The position numbers were made by a program, and so were the translations under genes. A stretch of DNA of 64,000 nt, from positions 50,144-114,143 of the forward strand of contig NZ_JAKSYJ010000083.1 of NCBI RefSeq assembly GCF_022829365.1, in the 5' to 3' direction. Position 1 is the first letter of the stretch; each line of letters begins with the position of its first letter. Under the pieces are notes generated by a model that worked only from the letters and a program-made list of their open reading frames with translations, was not told the origin of the DNA and searched no databases. Below are positions 26,655 to 34,985 of this stretch, one piece after another. Source of the DNA: Methylobacterium sp. J-077 (GTDB lineage Bacteria; Pseudomonadota; Alphaproteobacteria; Rhizobiales; Beijerinckiaceae).

Positions 26655-27569
26655 ATGAAGGTCGCCTGCGTCGGCGAGTGCATGGTCGAATTGTCGGAGC
26701 GGCCGGACGGGAGCCTCGTCCGCGGCTTCGGCGGCGACACGCTCAACACCGCCCTCTACCTCGCCCGCCTGGGCGTGACGGTGGATTACGTGACCGCGCT
26801 GGGGGACGATCCCTGGAGCGACGCGATGGTGGAGGCCTGGGGCCGTGAGGGCATCGGACTCGGCCGGATCCGCCGGCTGCCGGGCCGGATGCCGGGGCTC
26901 TACATCATCCGCACCGACGCAGCTGGGGAGCGCAGCTTCCATTACTGGCGCGACAGCGCCGCCGCCCGGGACCTGTTCTCCGAGCCGGGCGCCGCCGCGA
27001 CGCGCGCCGCCCTGGAGGCCGACGATCTCGTCTACGTGTCTGGCATCAGCCTGTCGCTCTACGGCGAGGCCGGCCGGGCCGCCCTGGCCGAGACCCTGTC
27101 GGCCCTGCGCGCCCGGGGCGGGCGGGTCGCGTTCGACACCAATTACCGGCCCCGCGGCTGGCCCGACCGGGAGGTGGCCCGCGCAACGTTCCGCGCCGCC
27201 CTGGCGCAGGCCGACCTGATCTTCGCCTCGGTGGAGGACCTGGACTGGCTCTACGGCGCAACAGGCGAGGACGAGGTCCTGCGCCATCGCGGCCGCGCCG
27301 AGATCGTGCTCAAGATTTCGGACGGCCCGGCCCCGGTCGCGCGGGTGCTGCACGGAGCCTCGGATACGGCCGTGCCGGCCGGCCCGGTGGAGCGGGTGGT
27401 CGACACCACGGCCGCCGGCGACAGCTTTGCGGCGGGCTACCTCGCGGCCCGCATCGCCGGGCTGGCCCCGGAAGCCGCCGCCATCGAGGCGCATTGCCTG
27501 GCGGGGGCCGTGATCGCGCATCGCGGCGCCGTGATTCCCCGGGACGCGATGCCGGCCCTGGCCTTCTGA
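26655..27569 (+). CDS. kdgK: PfkB-family sugar kinase, 2-keto-3-deoxygluconate kinase type
   Basis: A 304-residue ribokinase-family enzyme. Start MKVACVGECMVELSER follows a GGGAGAAG ribosome site. Features: GGDTLNTALYLARLG (substrate binding), VTALGDDPWSDAMVEAW, PGLYIIRTDAAGERSFHYWRDSAAAR (the 'YWR' motif of KDG kinases), FDTNYRPRGWPD, and the ATP-site/catalytic base motif DTTAAGDSFAAGYLA. KDG kinase phosphorylates 2-dehydro-3-deoxygluconate in uronate and Entner-Doudoroff-type pathways. No pathway partners lie alongside, so the exact sugar is inferred from family resemblance. Confidence 0.82.
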   Translation: MKVACVGECMVELSERPDGSLVRGFGGDTLNTALYLARLGVTVDYVTALGDDPWSDAMVEAWGREGIGLGRIRRLPGRMPGLYIIRTDAAGERSFHYWRDSAAARDLFSEPGAAATRAALEADDLVYVSGISLSLYGEAGRAALAETLSALRARGGRVAFDTNYRPRGWPDREVARATFRAALAQADLIFASVEDLDWLYGATGEDEVLRHRGRAEIVLKISDGPAPVARVLHGASDTAVPAGPVERVVDTTAAGDSFAAGYLAARIAGLAPEAAAIEAHCLAGAVIAHRGAVIPRDAMPALAF

Positions 27570-27573
27570 GTAT

Positions 27574-27624
27574 CGGGTTCCCAAAGGGCTCGACCCCTTA
27601 GCGGGGTTCGGGGGCGGAGCCCCT
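27574..27624 (+). repeat. Interspersed 3'-end repeat, copy A
   Basis: A short GC-rich element (CGGGTTCCCAAAGGGCTCGA and on through GGGGCGGAGCCCC). It matches copies at 37561-37597 (reverse orientation) and 61593-61630, sharing the core TCCCA(G/A)AGGGC..., then a GGCGG/GAGCCCC part. It lies just after the sugar kinase stop. Internal hairpins suggest it may also work as a transcription terminator. Confidence 0.7.
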
Positions 27625-27750
27625 GAGAACGGCAGGGCTCCATCGGTCGGGCCGCCGCCCTTGAGGCGGACAAGCGCAACCGCTACCTGTGCCCTCGGGG
27701 GATCACCTCCAGGCAGGATCGCCGCGCATCGAGCGGCCGAGAGGGCACCC

Positions 27751-28551
27751 GTGGCGCCGAGTTCCCCGCCGATTCAGGCTCCCGAGCCCGACGCATCCGC
27801 GCCCGGCCCCGCCACCCCGAAGACGCGGGTCAGCGCCCGGGGGCGGCTGCGCACCTATTTCCTCACCGGCGTCATCGTGGCCGGGCCGCTGGCGATCACC
27901 GCCTACATCACGTGGTGGTTCATCGCGCTGATCGATTCCTTCGTGAAGCCGCTGGTGCCGGCGAGCTACCTGCCGGACCATTACCTGCCGTTCTCGATTC
28001 CCGGCCTCGGCCTCGTCATCGCCTTCCTGGCGGTGACGCTGCTGGGCTTCCTCACGGCCAACCTGGTCGGCCGCTCGGTGATCGAGTTCGGCGAGGTGCT
28101 GCTGGCCCGCACCCCGGTGATCTCCGGCCTGTACAAGGGCCTGCGCCAGATCTTCGAGACCCTTTTCTCGGCCAACGGCACCTCGTTCCGCACGGTCGGC
28201 CTGGTCGAGTTCCCCGTGAAGGGGACATGGTCGGTGGTGTTCCTGTCGGCGCCCGCCTCCCCGGAACTCGAGGGGGCGCTCCAGGCCCGGAACGCGGCCG
28301 GCGCGGACGAGATGGTCGGGGTATTCCTGCCCTGCGCGCCCAATCCGACCACGGGCTTCTTCTTCTACCTGCCGCGCTCGGCCGTGGTGGAGTTGCACAT
28401 CAGCGTCGACGACGCGGCCAAGCTCGTGATGTCGGCAGGCGTGATCCAGCCGGAGGATCCGCAGGGCCGGCTGCACGCGATGGCGGCGTCCCTGCGCACG
28501 GCGCAGCAGGCGGCCGACCCGGACCCCCATCGAGAGCCGCAGGACGCATGA
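27751..28551 (+). CDS. DUF502 family membrane protein
   Basis: A 266-residue protein with two strong transmembrane segments: LRTYFLTGVIVAGPLAITAYITWWFIALIDSFV (a DUF502 hallmark, including the 'G.....P..IT....W' pattern) and LPFSIPGLGLVIAFLAVTLLGFLTANLVG. Conserved following motifs are RTPVISGLYKGLRQIFETL and FPVKGTWSVVFLS, then the 'GVFLPCAPNPTTGFFFYLPRSAVVELHISVDDAAKLVMSAGV' stretch typical of the family. The GTG at 27751 with GAGAGGG upstream was chosen over an earlier ATG at 27661. The family function is unknown. Confidence 0.88.
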   Translation: MAPSSPPIQAPEPDASAPGPATPKTRVSARGRLRTYFLTGVIVAGPLAITAYITWWFIALIDSFVKPLVPASYLPDHYLPFSIPGLGLVIAFLAVTLLGFLTANLVGRSVIEFGEVLLARTPVISGLYKGLRQIFETLFSANGTSFRTVGLVEFPVKGTWSVVFLSAPASPELEGALQARNAAGADEMVGVFLPCAPNPTTGFFFYLPRSAVVELHISVDDAAKLVMSAGVIQPEDPQGRLHAMAASLRTAQQAADPDPHREPQDA

Positions 28552-28564
28552 GGCCCAAAGGAAA

Positions 28565-28594
28565 GGGCCGCCCCGCGTGAGCGGGACGGCCCTG
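28565..28594. terminator. Bidirectional terminator hairpin between convergent genes
   Basis: Arms AGGGCCG-c-CCCGC and GCGGG-a-CGGCCCT pair with one mismatch around a GTGA loop. On the minus strand it is followed by a pyrimidine/T-rich tail (TTCCTTT). It lies between the DUF502 gene and the convergent gene at 28621. Confidence 0.75.
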
Positions 28595-28620
28595 ATCCGT
28601 GAGTCAGCCTGAGAGCGAAC

Positions 28621-28944
28621 TCAGCGCTGGAGAGAGGCCGTCTGCGGCGCGATGGTCGGCGGCGTCGCCTGGGCGACCGTCACGGCGCTGCGGGGCGGGG
28701 TCGCCATCCAGCCGGTGGCGCATTGGAGCGTCAGGGCCAAGCCCAGCGCGATGCAGAGGCCGTTGGCGGCCAGCCAGAAAGGACGCGCGGCCTGCCGGAC
28801 GGCAGCCTGCAGATCTTCCGAGGTCTTCGTCACCGCCGCAGCGGCCCGATCCGAGATCGGCAGCAGCCAGGGCTCGGTCGGCAGGGCTTGGATACCGGCC
28901 ATCTCGTGGGAGCCCGGCAGGTTTTGGAACAGTCCGTTCGACAT
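28621..28944 (-). CDS. Hypothetical single-pass membrane protein
   Basis: A 107-residue protein. Start MSNGLFQNLPGSHEMAG is preceded by a perfect GGAGG seven bases upstream. One transmembrane segment is at about residues 57-82 (FWLAANGLCIALGLALTLQCATGW), with a helical stretch before it (ISDRAAAAVTKTSEDLQAAVRQA) and a Thr/Pro/Gln-rich tail. No family recognised. The good ribosome site and terminator support a real gene. Confidence 0.65.
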   Translation of the reverse strand: MSNGLFQNLPGSHEMAGIQALPTEPWLLPISDRAAAAVTKTSEDLQAAVRQAARPFWLAANGLCIALGLALTLQCATGWMATPPRSAVTVAQATPPTIAPQTASLQR

Positions 28945-29201
28945 GTTCGTCCTCCAGATTCGTCCGTGATGTCCCGGCTTACCGGGCCATTCGTTCATCT
29001 GCAGTTAAGGGAAGATTGTGGCTGATGCAAGGTCACGACCCCTGCCTGCGCGCTTTCCCGCCGCCTTTGAGGCTCCGGAGAAGCTTCCACTTAGGGAGCC
29101 AAGCCATTGAGTAAGAACATGTTTTCCGGACGGGCGTGCCTGCCATGCATCAGGCGGCGGTTCCATGCGGCATGTTCCCTAGCGCACATGCCGGTGGTGC
29201 A

Positions 29202-29250
29202 GCTTTCCTGAACGGCGGCTTTCCTGAACGGTGCCGTTCAGGAAAGCCGC
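29202..29250. repeat. Perfect inverted repeat with an extra direct copy of one arm
   Basis: A 17-base arm at 29215-29231 (GCGGCTTTCCTGAACGG) pairs perfectly with 29234-29250 across a two-base spacer. A further copy of GCTTTCCTGAACGG lies at 29202-29215 in the same orientation as the left arm. It is just beyond the recG stop and could be a terminator or a small mobile-repeat remnant. Confidence 0.9.
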
Positions 29251-29266
29251 GTCCCGGCCGACACTA

Positions 29267-31486
29267 TCAGCCGGCCCCGATCAGCCGGATCGCGGCGTCG
29301 CGCTCGAACAGGTAGAGCAGCACCCGCAGTGCCTGCCCGCGCGGGCTCTTCAGGCCGGGATCGCGCTCGACGATCATCCGGGCATCGTCCCGGGCGGCCT
29401 CCAGCAGGTCGCCGTCGCTCTCGATCCGCGCCAGCCGGAAGGCCGCGAGGCCCGACTGGCGGGTACCCAGCACCTCGCCCTCGCCGCGCAGCTTCAGGTC
29501 GGCCTCGGCGATGCGGAAGCCGTCCTCGCTGTCGCGCATCATCTCGAGCCGCGCCCGTGCCACCTGCCCGAGAGGCCCCCGGTAGAGCAGCAGGCACGAG
29601 GAGGCCTTGGAGCCGCGCCCGACCCGGCCGCGGAGCTGGTGCAGCTGCGCCAGCCCGAACCGCTCGGCATGCTCGATCACCATGATGGTCGCCTCGGGCA
29701 CGTCGACCCCGACCTCGACCACCGTGGTCGAGACCAGGAGCTTGGTCTCTCCGGCGGCGAACCGGGCCATGGCGGAATCCTTCTCGGGACCCGGCATCTT
29801 GCCGTGGATCAGCCCGACCGCGTCGCCGAAATGCTGCTTCAGGTCGTCGAAGCGCTCGGCCGCGGCGGCGAGGTCGATGAACTCGGATTCCTCTACCAGC
29901 GGGCAGACCCAGTAGACCCGCTCGCCCGTGGCGATCGCCCGGGCGAGCCCCGCCACCACCTCGTCGATCCGCTCGGTCGGCAGGGTGAGGGTGCGGATCG
30001 GCTGGCGGCCGGCGGGTTTCTCGTCGAGGACCGAAACGTCCATGTCGCCGAAGAAGGTCAGCGCCAGGGTCCGCGGGATCGGCGTCGCGGTCATCACCAG
30101 GAAATCGACCGCCTCGCCCTTGGCGCCCAGCGCCAGGCGCTGGTGCACGCCGAACCGGTGCTGCTCGTCCACGACGGCGAGACCGAGGTCGCGAAAAGTC
30201 ACCGCCTCCTGGAACAGGGCGTGGGTGCCGACCAGGATGTCGATCTCGCCCGCCGCGAGGGCGGCCAGCGTGCTCTTGCGCTCCGCGGCCCGGTCGCGCC
30301 CGGTCATCAGGCGCAGGCGTAGACCCCCGGCCAGGGGCTGCAGCCGCTCGAAATGCTGCCGGGCCAGGATCTCGGTGGGGGCCATCAGGGCGGCCTGGCG
30401 CCCGGCCTCCACGGCCGAGGCCATGGCGAGGAGGGCCACCGCGGTCTTGCCCGAGCCGACATCGCCCTGGAGCAGGCGCAGCATCCGGCGCGGGGCGGTC
30501 AGATCCTCTCGGATCTCCGCCACCGCCCGGGCCTGGGCACCGGTGAGCGCGAAGGGCAGGGCGGCCTGGATCCGCGCGCTCAAGGCGCCGTCGCCGGCAT
30601 TGACCCGGCCGGCCTTGCGCCGCTGGCGGGCGCGCATCAGGGCGAGCGCCAGCTGCGAGGCGAGCAGCTCATCGTAGGACAGGCGCCGCCTGGCCGGAGT
30701 GGCGGGCGGCGGCTGGAGCGGATCCTCGGATTTCGGGAGGGGCTCCTCGGGGCGGTGCTCGACGCGCAGGGCATCCGCGAAGACGGGCAGGCGGTTCTTC
30801 TCCAGCCAGGCCGGATCCTGCCATTCGGGCAGGGTCGGCAGGCGATCGAGGGCCGCCACCGCGAGCTTGTTGATCGCCCGGGAGGTCAGCCCCTCGGTGG
30901 CGCCGTAGATCGGCTCGACGGCGGGCAGTTCGGCCAAGGCCGCCTCGTCCACGATCCGGGACGGGTGGACCATCTGGCGGGTGCCGTCCCACAGGTCGAT
31001 CCGGCCGGTGATGTAGCGGTGGGCGCCCAGCGGCAGCATCTTCTCCACCCGGGCCCGGGGCATGCCGAAGAACACGAGGGAGATGTCGCCGGTGGCATCC
31101 TCCACCAGCACCCGGTGCGGGCGCTTGCCCGATCCGATCTGGGCCGGGCGGTGCGCCACCACGGTGACCCCGACGGTCACCGGCTCGCCCACGGGTGCCT
31201 CGCTGACCGAGCCCATCAGCCGGCGCGGGACGCCGCCCTGGGGCAGGTGGAACAGCAAATCCACCACCCGGGCCTCCCGCTCGGGGGTGCCGAGCAGCTT
31301 CTCGATCAGCGGTGCCATCTTGGGGCCGACCCCCGGCAGGGCCCGGACCGGGGCGAACAGGGGATCGAGGATGCTCGGGCGCAGCAGCGGCGCGCGGACG
31401 GCCTCGCCCTCCGGCGCCTCGGCGTCCGGGTCGTTCACGGCCGCATCCCGGGGGGCGGCGTCCTGAGTCGCGCGTGCATCTGTCAT
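29267..31486 (-). CDS. recG: ATP-dependent DNA helicase RecG
   Basis: A 739-residue branch-migration helicase that reverses stalled forks and processes Holliday junctions. The N-terminal wedge/OB part includes LPGVGPKMAPLIEKLLG, DLLFHLPQGGVPRR and DATGDISLVFFGMPRARVEKML. The SF2 helicase core has Walker A GDVGSGKTAVALLAM, AAVEAGRQAALMAPTEILARQHFE, the DEQH box in VVDEQHRFGVHQRLAL, MTATPIPRTLAL, and motif VI LHQLRGRVGRG. The C-terminal RecG wedge TRQSGLAAFRLARIESDGDLLEAARDDA is present. ATG at 31486 (MTDARATQD) was chosen; the longer upstream extension is not typical. Confidence 0.96.
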   Translation of the reverse strand: MTDARATQDAAPRDAAVNDPDAEAPEGEAVRAPLLRPSILDPLFAPVRALPGVGPKMAPLIEKLLGTPEREARVVDLLFHLPQGGVPRRLMGSVSEAPVGEPVTVGVTVVAHRPAQIGSGKRPHRVLVEDATGDISLVFFGMPRARVEKMLPLGAHRYITGRIDLWDGTRQMVHPSRIVDEAALAELPAVEPIYGATEGLTSRAINKLAVAALDRLPTLPEWQDPAWLEKNRLPVFADALRVEHRPEEPLPKSEDPLQPPPATPARRRLSYDELLASQLALALMRARQRRKAGRVNAGDGALSARIQAALPFALTGAQARAVAEIREDLTAPRRMLRLLQGDVGSGKTAVALLAMASAVEAGRQAALMAPTEILARQHFERLQPLAGGLRLRLMTGRDRAAERKSTLAALAAGEIDILVGTHALFQEAVTFRDLGLAVVDEQHRFGVHQRLALGAKGEAVDFLVMTATPIPRTLALTFFGDMDVSVLDEKPAGRQPIRTLTLPTERIDEVVAGLARAIATGERVYWVCPLVEESEFIDLAAAAERFDDLKQHFGDAVGLIHGKMPGPEKDSAMARFAAGETKLLVSTTVVEVGVDVPEATIMVIEHAERFGLAQLHQLRGRVGRGSKASSCLLLYRGPLGQVARARLEMMRDSEDGFRIAEADLKLRGEGEVLGTRQSGLAAFRLARIESDGDLLEAARDDARMIVERDPGLKSPRGQALRVLLYLFERDAAIRLIGAG

Positions 31487-31593
31487 GGTGGCTCGGCGGA
31501 CATCCTGCCGGAGCCGCCTTATCATCCGGTGCATCCCGGCGCGCCAGTGCGGCGCATGGCACGGGCGGCATGGCACGGAGGCGACCGACCCGC

Positions 31594-32478
31594 ATGGCCA
31601 CGGATTTCCTGCCGGGCTTCGACCGGCACCGGATCGAGACCGAACCCGGCGTGACGATCCATGCGCGCTCAGGCGGCTCCGGGCCGCCGGTCCTGCTGCT
31701 GCACGGCCACCCGCAGACCCTGTCGACCTGGCTGCACGTCGCCCCGCGCCTGGCGGAGCGCCGCACCGTCGTGGCCATGGACCTGCGCGGCTACGGTGAT
31801 TCGGACAAGCCCCCGGGCGGGGAGCGCCACGCCGCCTACGCCAAGCGTGCCATGGCGGCGGACGCGGTGGCGGTGATGCGGGCGCTGGGCCACGAAAGGT
31901 TCGCGCTCGTCGGCCACGACCGGGGCGGGCGCGTCGCCCACCGCTTGGCGCTAGACCATCCGGAGCGGGTCGCGCGCGTGGCCCTGTTCGACATCGCCCC
32001 GACGGCGACGATGTACGCGCGCACCGACAAGGCCTTCGCCACCCGATACTTCTGGTGGTTCTTCTTCATCCAGCCGCATCCGCTTCCCGAAACGCTGATC
32101 GGAGCGGATCCGGAATACTTCCTGCGCCACCACGTCGAGGGCCAGTCCAAGACCCCCGGCTCGACCCCGCCTAACCTCTTCGCCGAGTATCTGCGCTGCT
32201 ACGGCGACCCGGCGTGCCGCCACGCGATCTGCGAGGATTACAGAGCGGCGGCGGGCATCGACCTGGAGCACGACGCGGCCGATTCGGACGCGCGGATCAC
32301 GGCGCCGCTGCTCGCGCTCTGGGGTGCGAAAGGTGTGGTCGGACAGACCTACGACGTGCTGGAGACCTGGCGCGAGAAGGCTACGAACGTCTCCGGCCGG
32401 GCGCTCGATTGCGGGCATACGCTGCAGGAGGAGCGGCCGGAGGAGGTGTTTTCGGAGCTCTCGGCCTTCCTGGGGTGA
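31594..32478 (+). CDS. Alpha/beta hydrolase of the fluoroacetate/haloacetate dehalogenase type
   Basis: A 294-residue alpha/beta-fold enzyme. The nucleophile motif GHDRGGRVAHRLALDHPERV has an Asp in place of Ser, as in haloacetate dehalogenases and epoxide hydrolases. FDIAPT gives the acid-side region and CGHTLQEERPEEV the catalytic His. Overall pattern (LLLHGHPQTLSTW, DLRGYGDSDKP) follows the FAcD family. Compared from memory with the Rhodopseudomonas enzyme, the halide-pocket His155 is replaced by Trp and Tyr219 by Gly, while the Trp is kept, so true fluoroacetate activity is doubtful. Confidence 0.8.
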   Translation: MATDFLPGFDRHRIETEPGVTIHARSGGSGPPVLLLHGHPQTLSTWLHVAPRLAERRTVVAMDLRGYGDSDKPPGGERHAAYAKRAMAADAVAVMRALGHERFALVGHDRGGRVAHRLALDHPERVARVALFDIAPTATMYARTDKAFATRYFWWFFFIQPHPLPETLIGADPEYFLRHHVEGQSKTPGSTPPNLFAEYLRCYGDPACRHAICEDYRAAAGIDLEHDAADSDARITAPLLALWGAKGVVGQTYDVLETWREKATNVSGRALDCGHTLQEERPEEVFSELSAFLG

Positions 32479-32643
32479 GACGGCGCGCTCGGACGGCGAG
32501 GGGAAGCCGAGGCGTGAGGCCATTGCTCGGCTGCGGCGCTGTGGCCTTCGCGGATCGGGCTTGGCAGGGATACCGGAAAACTCAGATAGAGGCACAGGCA
32601 GCGCGACCAGATCGGCGCGGTTCACGGAAGCAGGCGAGGGATC

Positions 32644-33864
32644 GTGCAGGGTAGCAGGGCCGAGGGGGCAGCATTCGACGTCGCCGTGGTGGGCGCGGGG
32701 GCCGCGGGGCTCGCCGCCGCGCTGGCGAGCGCCCAGGCCGGCATCCGGACGGCGCTGGTCGGTCGCCACGCCCCCGTGGCGGACGGGCGCACGGTCGCGC
32801 TGCTCGACGGCTCGGTGCGCTTCCTGGAGGCCCTGGGCGCCTGGGCGGCGGTGGCGCCGCAGGCGAGCCCGCTCTGCACCCTGCAGATCATCGACGACAC
32901 CGGCAGCCTGTTCCGGCCGCCGCCGGTGCGCTTCCAGGCCGCCGAGATCGGACTCCACGCCTTCGGCTGGAACGTCGAGAGCGCACGCCTGGTCGAGAGC
33001 CTGCGGAACCGCGCCCGGGCCCAGGACAATCTCACCCTGGTCGAGGCGGATGCCGCCGGGGCCGTCCCCGGCGAGACGGTGGCGCGCCTGAGCCTGGCGG
33101 ATGGCGGCAGCGTCGCGGCCAAGCTGGTGGTCGGCGCCGACGGCGCGCGCTCCCCGCTCCGGGCCGCCAGCGGCGTGCACGTGCGCGACTGGACCTACCC
33201 GCAAAGCGCCATCACCACGATCCTCGCTCATGAGCGTCCGCACCGGGACGTCTCAACCGAGTTCCACACCCGCTCCGGCCCGTTCACCCTGGTGCCGCTG
33301 CCGGGCGGGTACCGGTCCAGCCTGGTCTGGGTCACCGGCGAGAGCGCGGCGCGGCGCCTCGCGGCCCTGGACGACGCCGCCCTGGGCCAGGCTGTCGAGC
33401 GGCAGGCCCGGGCGATGCTGGGCGCCATGCGGATCGACGGCCCCCGGGGCCTCGTGCCGATGCGCGGCCTCTCCGTCTCGAGCCCGGTGGCGCAGCGCCT
33501 GGCGCTGGTCGGGGAGGCGGCCCACGTCTTCCCGCCGATCGGCGCGCAGGGGCTGAATCTCGGCCTGCGCGACGCCGCCGCCCTGCGCGACGCGCTGGTG
33601 GCCGCGTCCCGCGATGGCCGCGATCCCGGCGCCCGGCCGGTCCTCGACGGCTACGCCCGGAGCCGCCGGCTCGATGCCGCCGCGCGCACCGCCGCGGTGG
33701 ATCTGCTCAACCGCAGCCTGCTCACCGACCTGTTGCCGGTCGACGCCCTCCGGGGCCTCGGATTGCTGGCGATGTCGCATCTCGGCCCGCTCCGGCGGGT
33801 GGTGATGCGTGAAGGCGTCCTGCCGCGGCTCGGCGCGCCGGAACTGATGCGCGGGGCGCGCTGA
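32644..33864 (+). CDS. UbiH/Coq6-type FAD-dependent monooxygenase
   Basis: A 406-residue flavin hydroxylase. The N-terminal dinucleotide site is VAVVGAGAAGLAAALASAQAGI; a second FAD motif is VVGADGARSPLRAASGV (the 'DG' motif); the third is RLALVGEAAHVFPPIGAQGLNLGLRDAAAL, the UbiH-family signature. Family members hydroxylate the ubiquinone ring at C1, C5 or C6. In alphaproteobacteria one UbiL or UbiM enzyme may do several of these, so position specificity cannot be told. A GTG start at 32644 with an upstream GCGAGGG is used. Confidence 0.85.
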   Translation: MQGSRAEGAAFDVAVVGAGAAGLAAALASAQAGIRTALVGRHAPVADGRTVALLDGSVRFLEALGAWAAVAPQASPLCTLQIIDDTGSLFRPPPVRFQAAEIGLHAFGWNVESARLVESLRNRARAQDNLTLVEADAAGAVPGETVARLSLADGGSVAAKLVVGADGARSPLRAASGVHVRDWTYPQSAITTILAHERPHRDVSTEFHTRSGPFTLVPLPGGYRSSLVWVTGESAARRLAALDDAALGQAVERQARAMLGAMRIDGPRGLVPMRGLSVSSPVAQRLALVGEAAHVFPPIGAQGLNLGLRDAAALRDALVAASRDGRDPGARPVLDGYARSRRLDAAARTAAVDLLNRSLLTDLLPVDALRGLGLLAMSHLGPLRRVVMREGVLPRLGAPELMRGAR

Positions 33865-33958
33865 GCGCGGCGCGGGATCAGCTTGGACAACGGACGCGGC
33901 GCAGGCGATCGTCGGCGCGATCAGAGCATCCAAGCCGTCGAAGCCTGGAGGAGAGACC

Positions 33959-34317
33959 ATGGTAAGGACTGAGGTGAAGTCGGCCGCGGCCTGCGCGCGG
34001 CCGCGGCGGATGTAGCCGAAGCCTGGAAGGCGGCGGAGGCCGGACACGTCGTCCCTGGGAGCGATCGCATCCTGTTCCGGGACTGGAGCGTCCTGTGCGC
34101 CGTGTTGACGCCGAAGCGCTACGACCTCCTGCGCCACCTTCGACAGACGCCCGAGACCGGAATTCGCGCCCTGGCCCGCGCGCTCGGCAGCAACGTCAGG
34201 TGGGTCCACGACGACGTTGTGGCTTTGGCCGAACTGGGCCTCGTCGTGCGGGGTGCGGATGGAAGCCTGTCGAGGGAGATCGACGAGATCGTCTCGACGA
34301 TCCGAATCGCAGCGTGA
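33959..34317 (+). pseudogene. COG4190-like HTH regulator/antitoxin, frameshifted
   Basis: The visible intact frame 34102-34317 reads MLTPKRYDLLRHLRQTPETGIRALARALGSNVRWVHDDVVALAELGLVVRG, a winged-HTH typical of COG4190 regulators often paired with toxins. The same frame is open back to 33973 and still matches the family (DVAEAWKAAEAGHVVPG, then RILFRDWSVLCAVLTPKR) but has no good start. A fine ribosome site (GGAGG) and ATG stand at 33959 in a different frame (MVRTEVKSAA). The two frames must be joined by a one- or two-base shift within the GC-rich stretch near 33975-34010. Either the gene is broken or the sequence has an error there. No toxin partner is visible. Confidence 0.6.
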
Positions 34318-34479
34318 CATCGGGCTCCGGATCCTGGCCTCGACGGCGGGGATCCGTGGGCTGTCATCGCGCACGAAGCGACTCAAGGATGTGCCACGAT
34401 TCGGGCGACGGCGCGCTGCCCTAGCTTGCTTCGCTGCGCTCGCAATGACGGTGGCGAAGCTTCTGTCGAAGAAGTCTCC

Positions 34480-34824
34480 TCAGAGGTCCGGCTGGGCCGC
34501 CACGTAGGCGCCGAGGCGTGTGGCGAGGTCCACCGGGCCGCCGGCCCGTGATTCGCCCGCGTCGCCGATCAGGAGAACCGGGATGCCGCGGTCGCGCAAC
34601 CGGCCGCGCAGGCGGGCGGCACGGCGGGCATAGGCCGGGTCCCGGCGCGTCGGGGCCTGGAGCAGCACCGCCGCCGGGCGGGCGATCACGGCCAGGACAT
34701 CGTCCGCCGCCTCCATCGAGGCGGTGACGCTCGCGTAGCCGAGGTTGGCCAGCTCGCCCGAAAGGGACCGGTCCACGGCGCGAACACCGTCATCGACCAC
34801 GAGCACTTGTTGCAGCGCACCCAT
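34480..34824 (-). CDS. Degenerate response-regulator receiver-like protein
   Basis: A 114-residue protein. MGALQQVLVVDDGVRAVDRSLSGELANLGYASVTASMEAADDVLAVI follows the receiver-domain start (VLVVDD ... L...GY), and IPVLLIGDAGES resembles the later 'P(V/I)...T/S' strand. The expected phosphoacceptor Asp strand reads PAAVLLQAPT, with Gln where Asp is normal, so phosphorylation is unlikely. It may be a pseudo-receiver. No partner kinase nearby. The start at 34824 gives a sensible domain boundary. Confidence 0.55.
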   Translation of the reverse strand: MGALQQVLVVDDGVRAVDRSLSGELANLGYASVTASMEAADDVLAVIARPAAVLLQAPTRRDPAYARRAARLRGRLRDRGIPVLLIGDAGESRAGGPVDLATRLGAYVAAQPDL

Positions 34825-34985
34825 AGGCTTGAGCGGTACCTCATGACGCGTGGCTTGGGAAGATAGCCAGAACCACAATCCGAAGCGAAACCCACGAAGG
34901 AGCGGATCGGATCCGTCCGGCCGTGTGCGCCTGCGAGATTATCCGCCACGCCTGAGCGCCGGATGAACCGACGATCGTCCGCCGT

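Noticed and set aside
34421..34455. CTTCGCTGCGCTCGCAATGA-type sequence
   Set aside because: It resembles a common interspersed motif of alphaproteobacteria, but only one copy is in the window, so no repeat can be shown.
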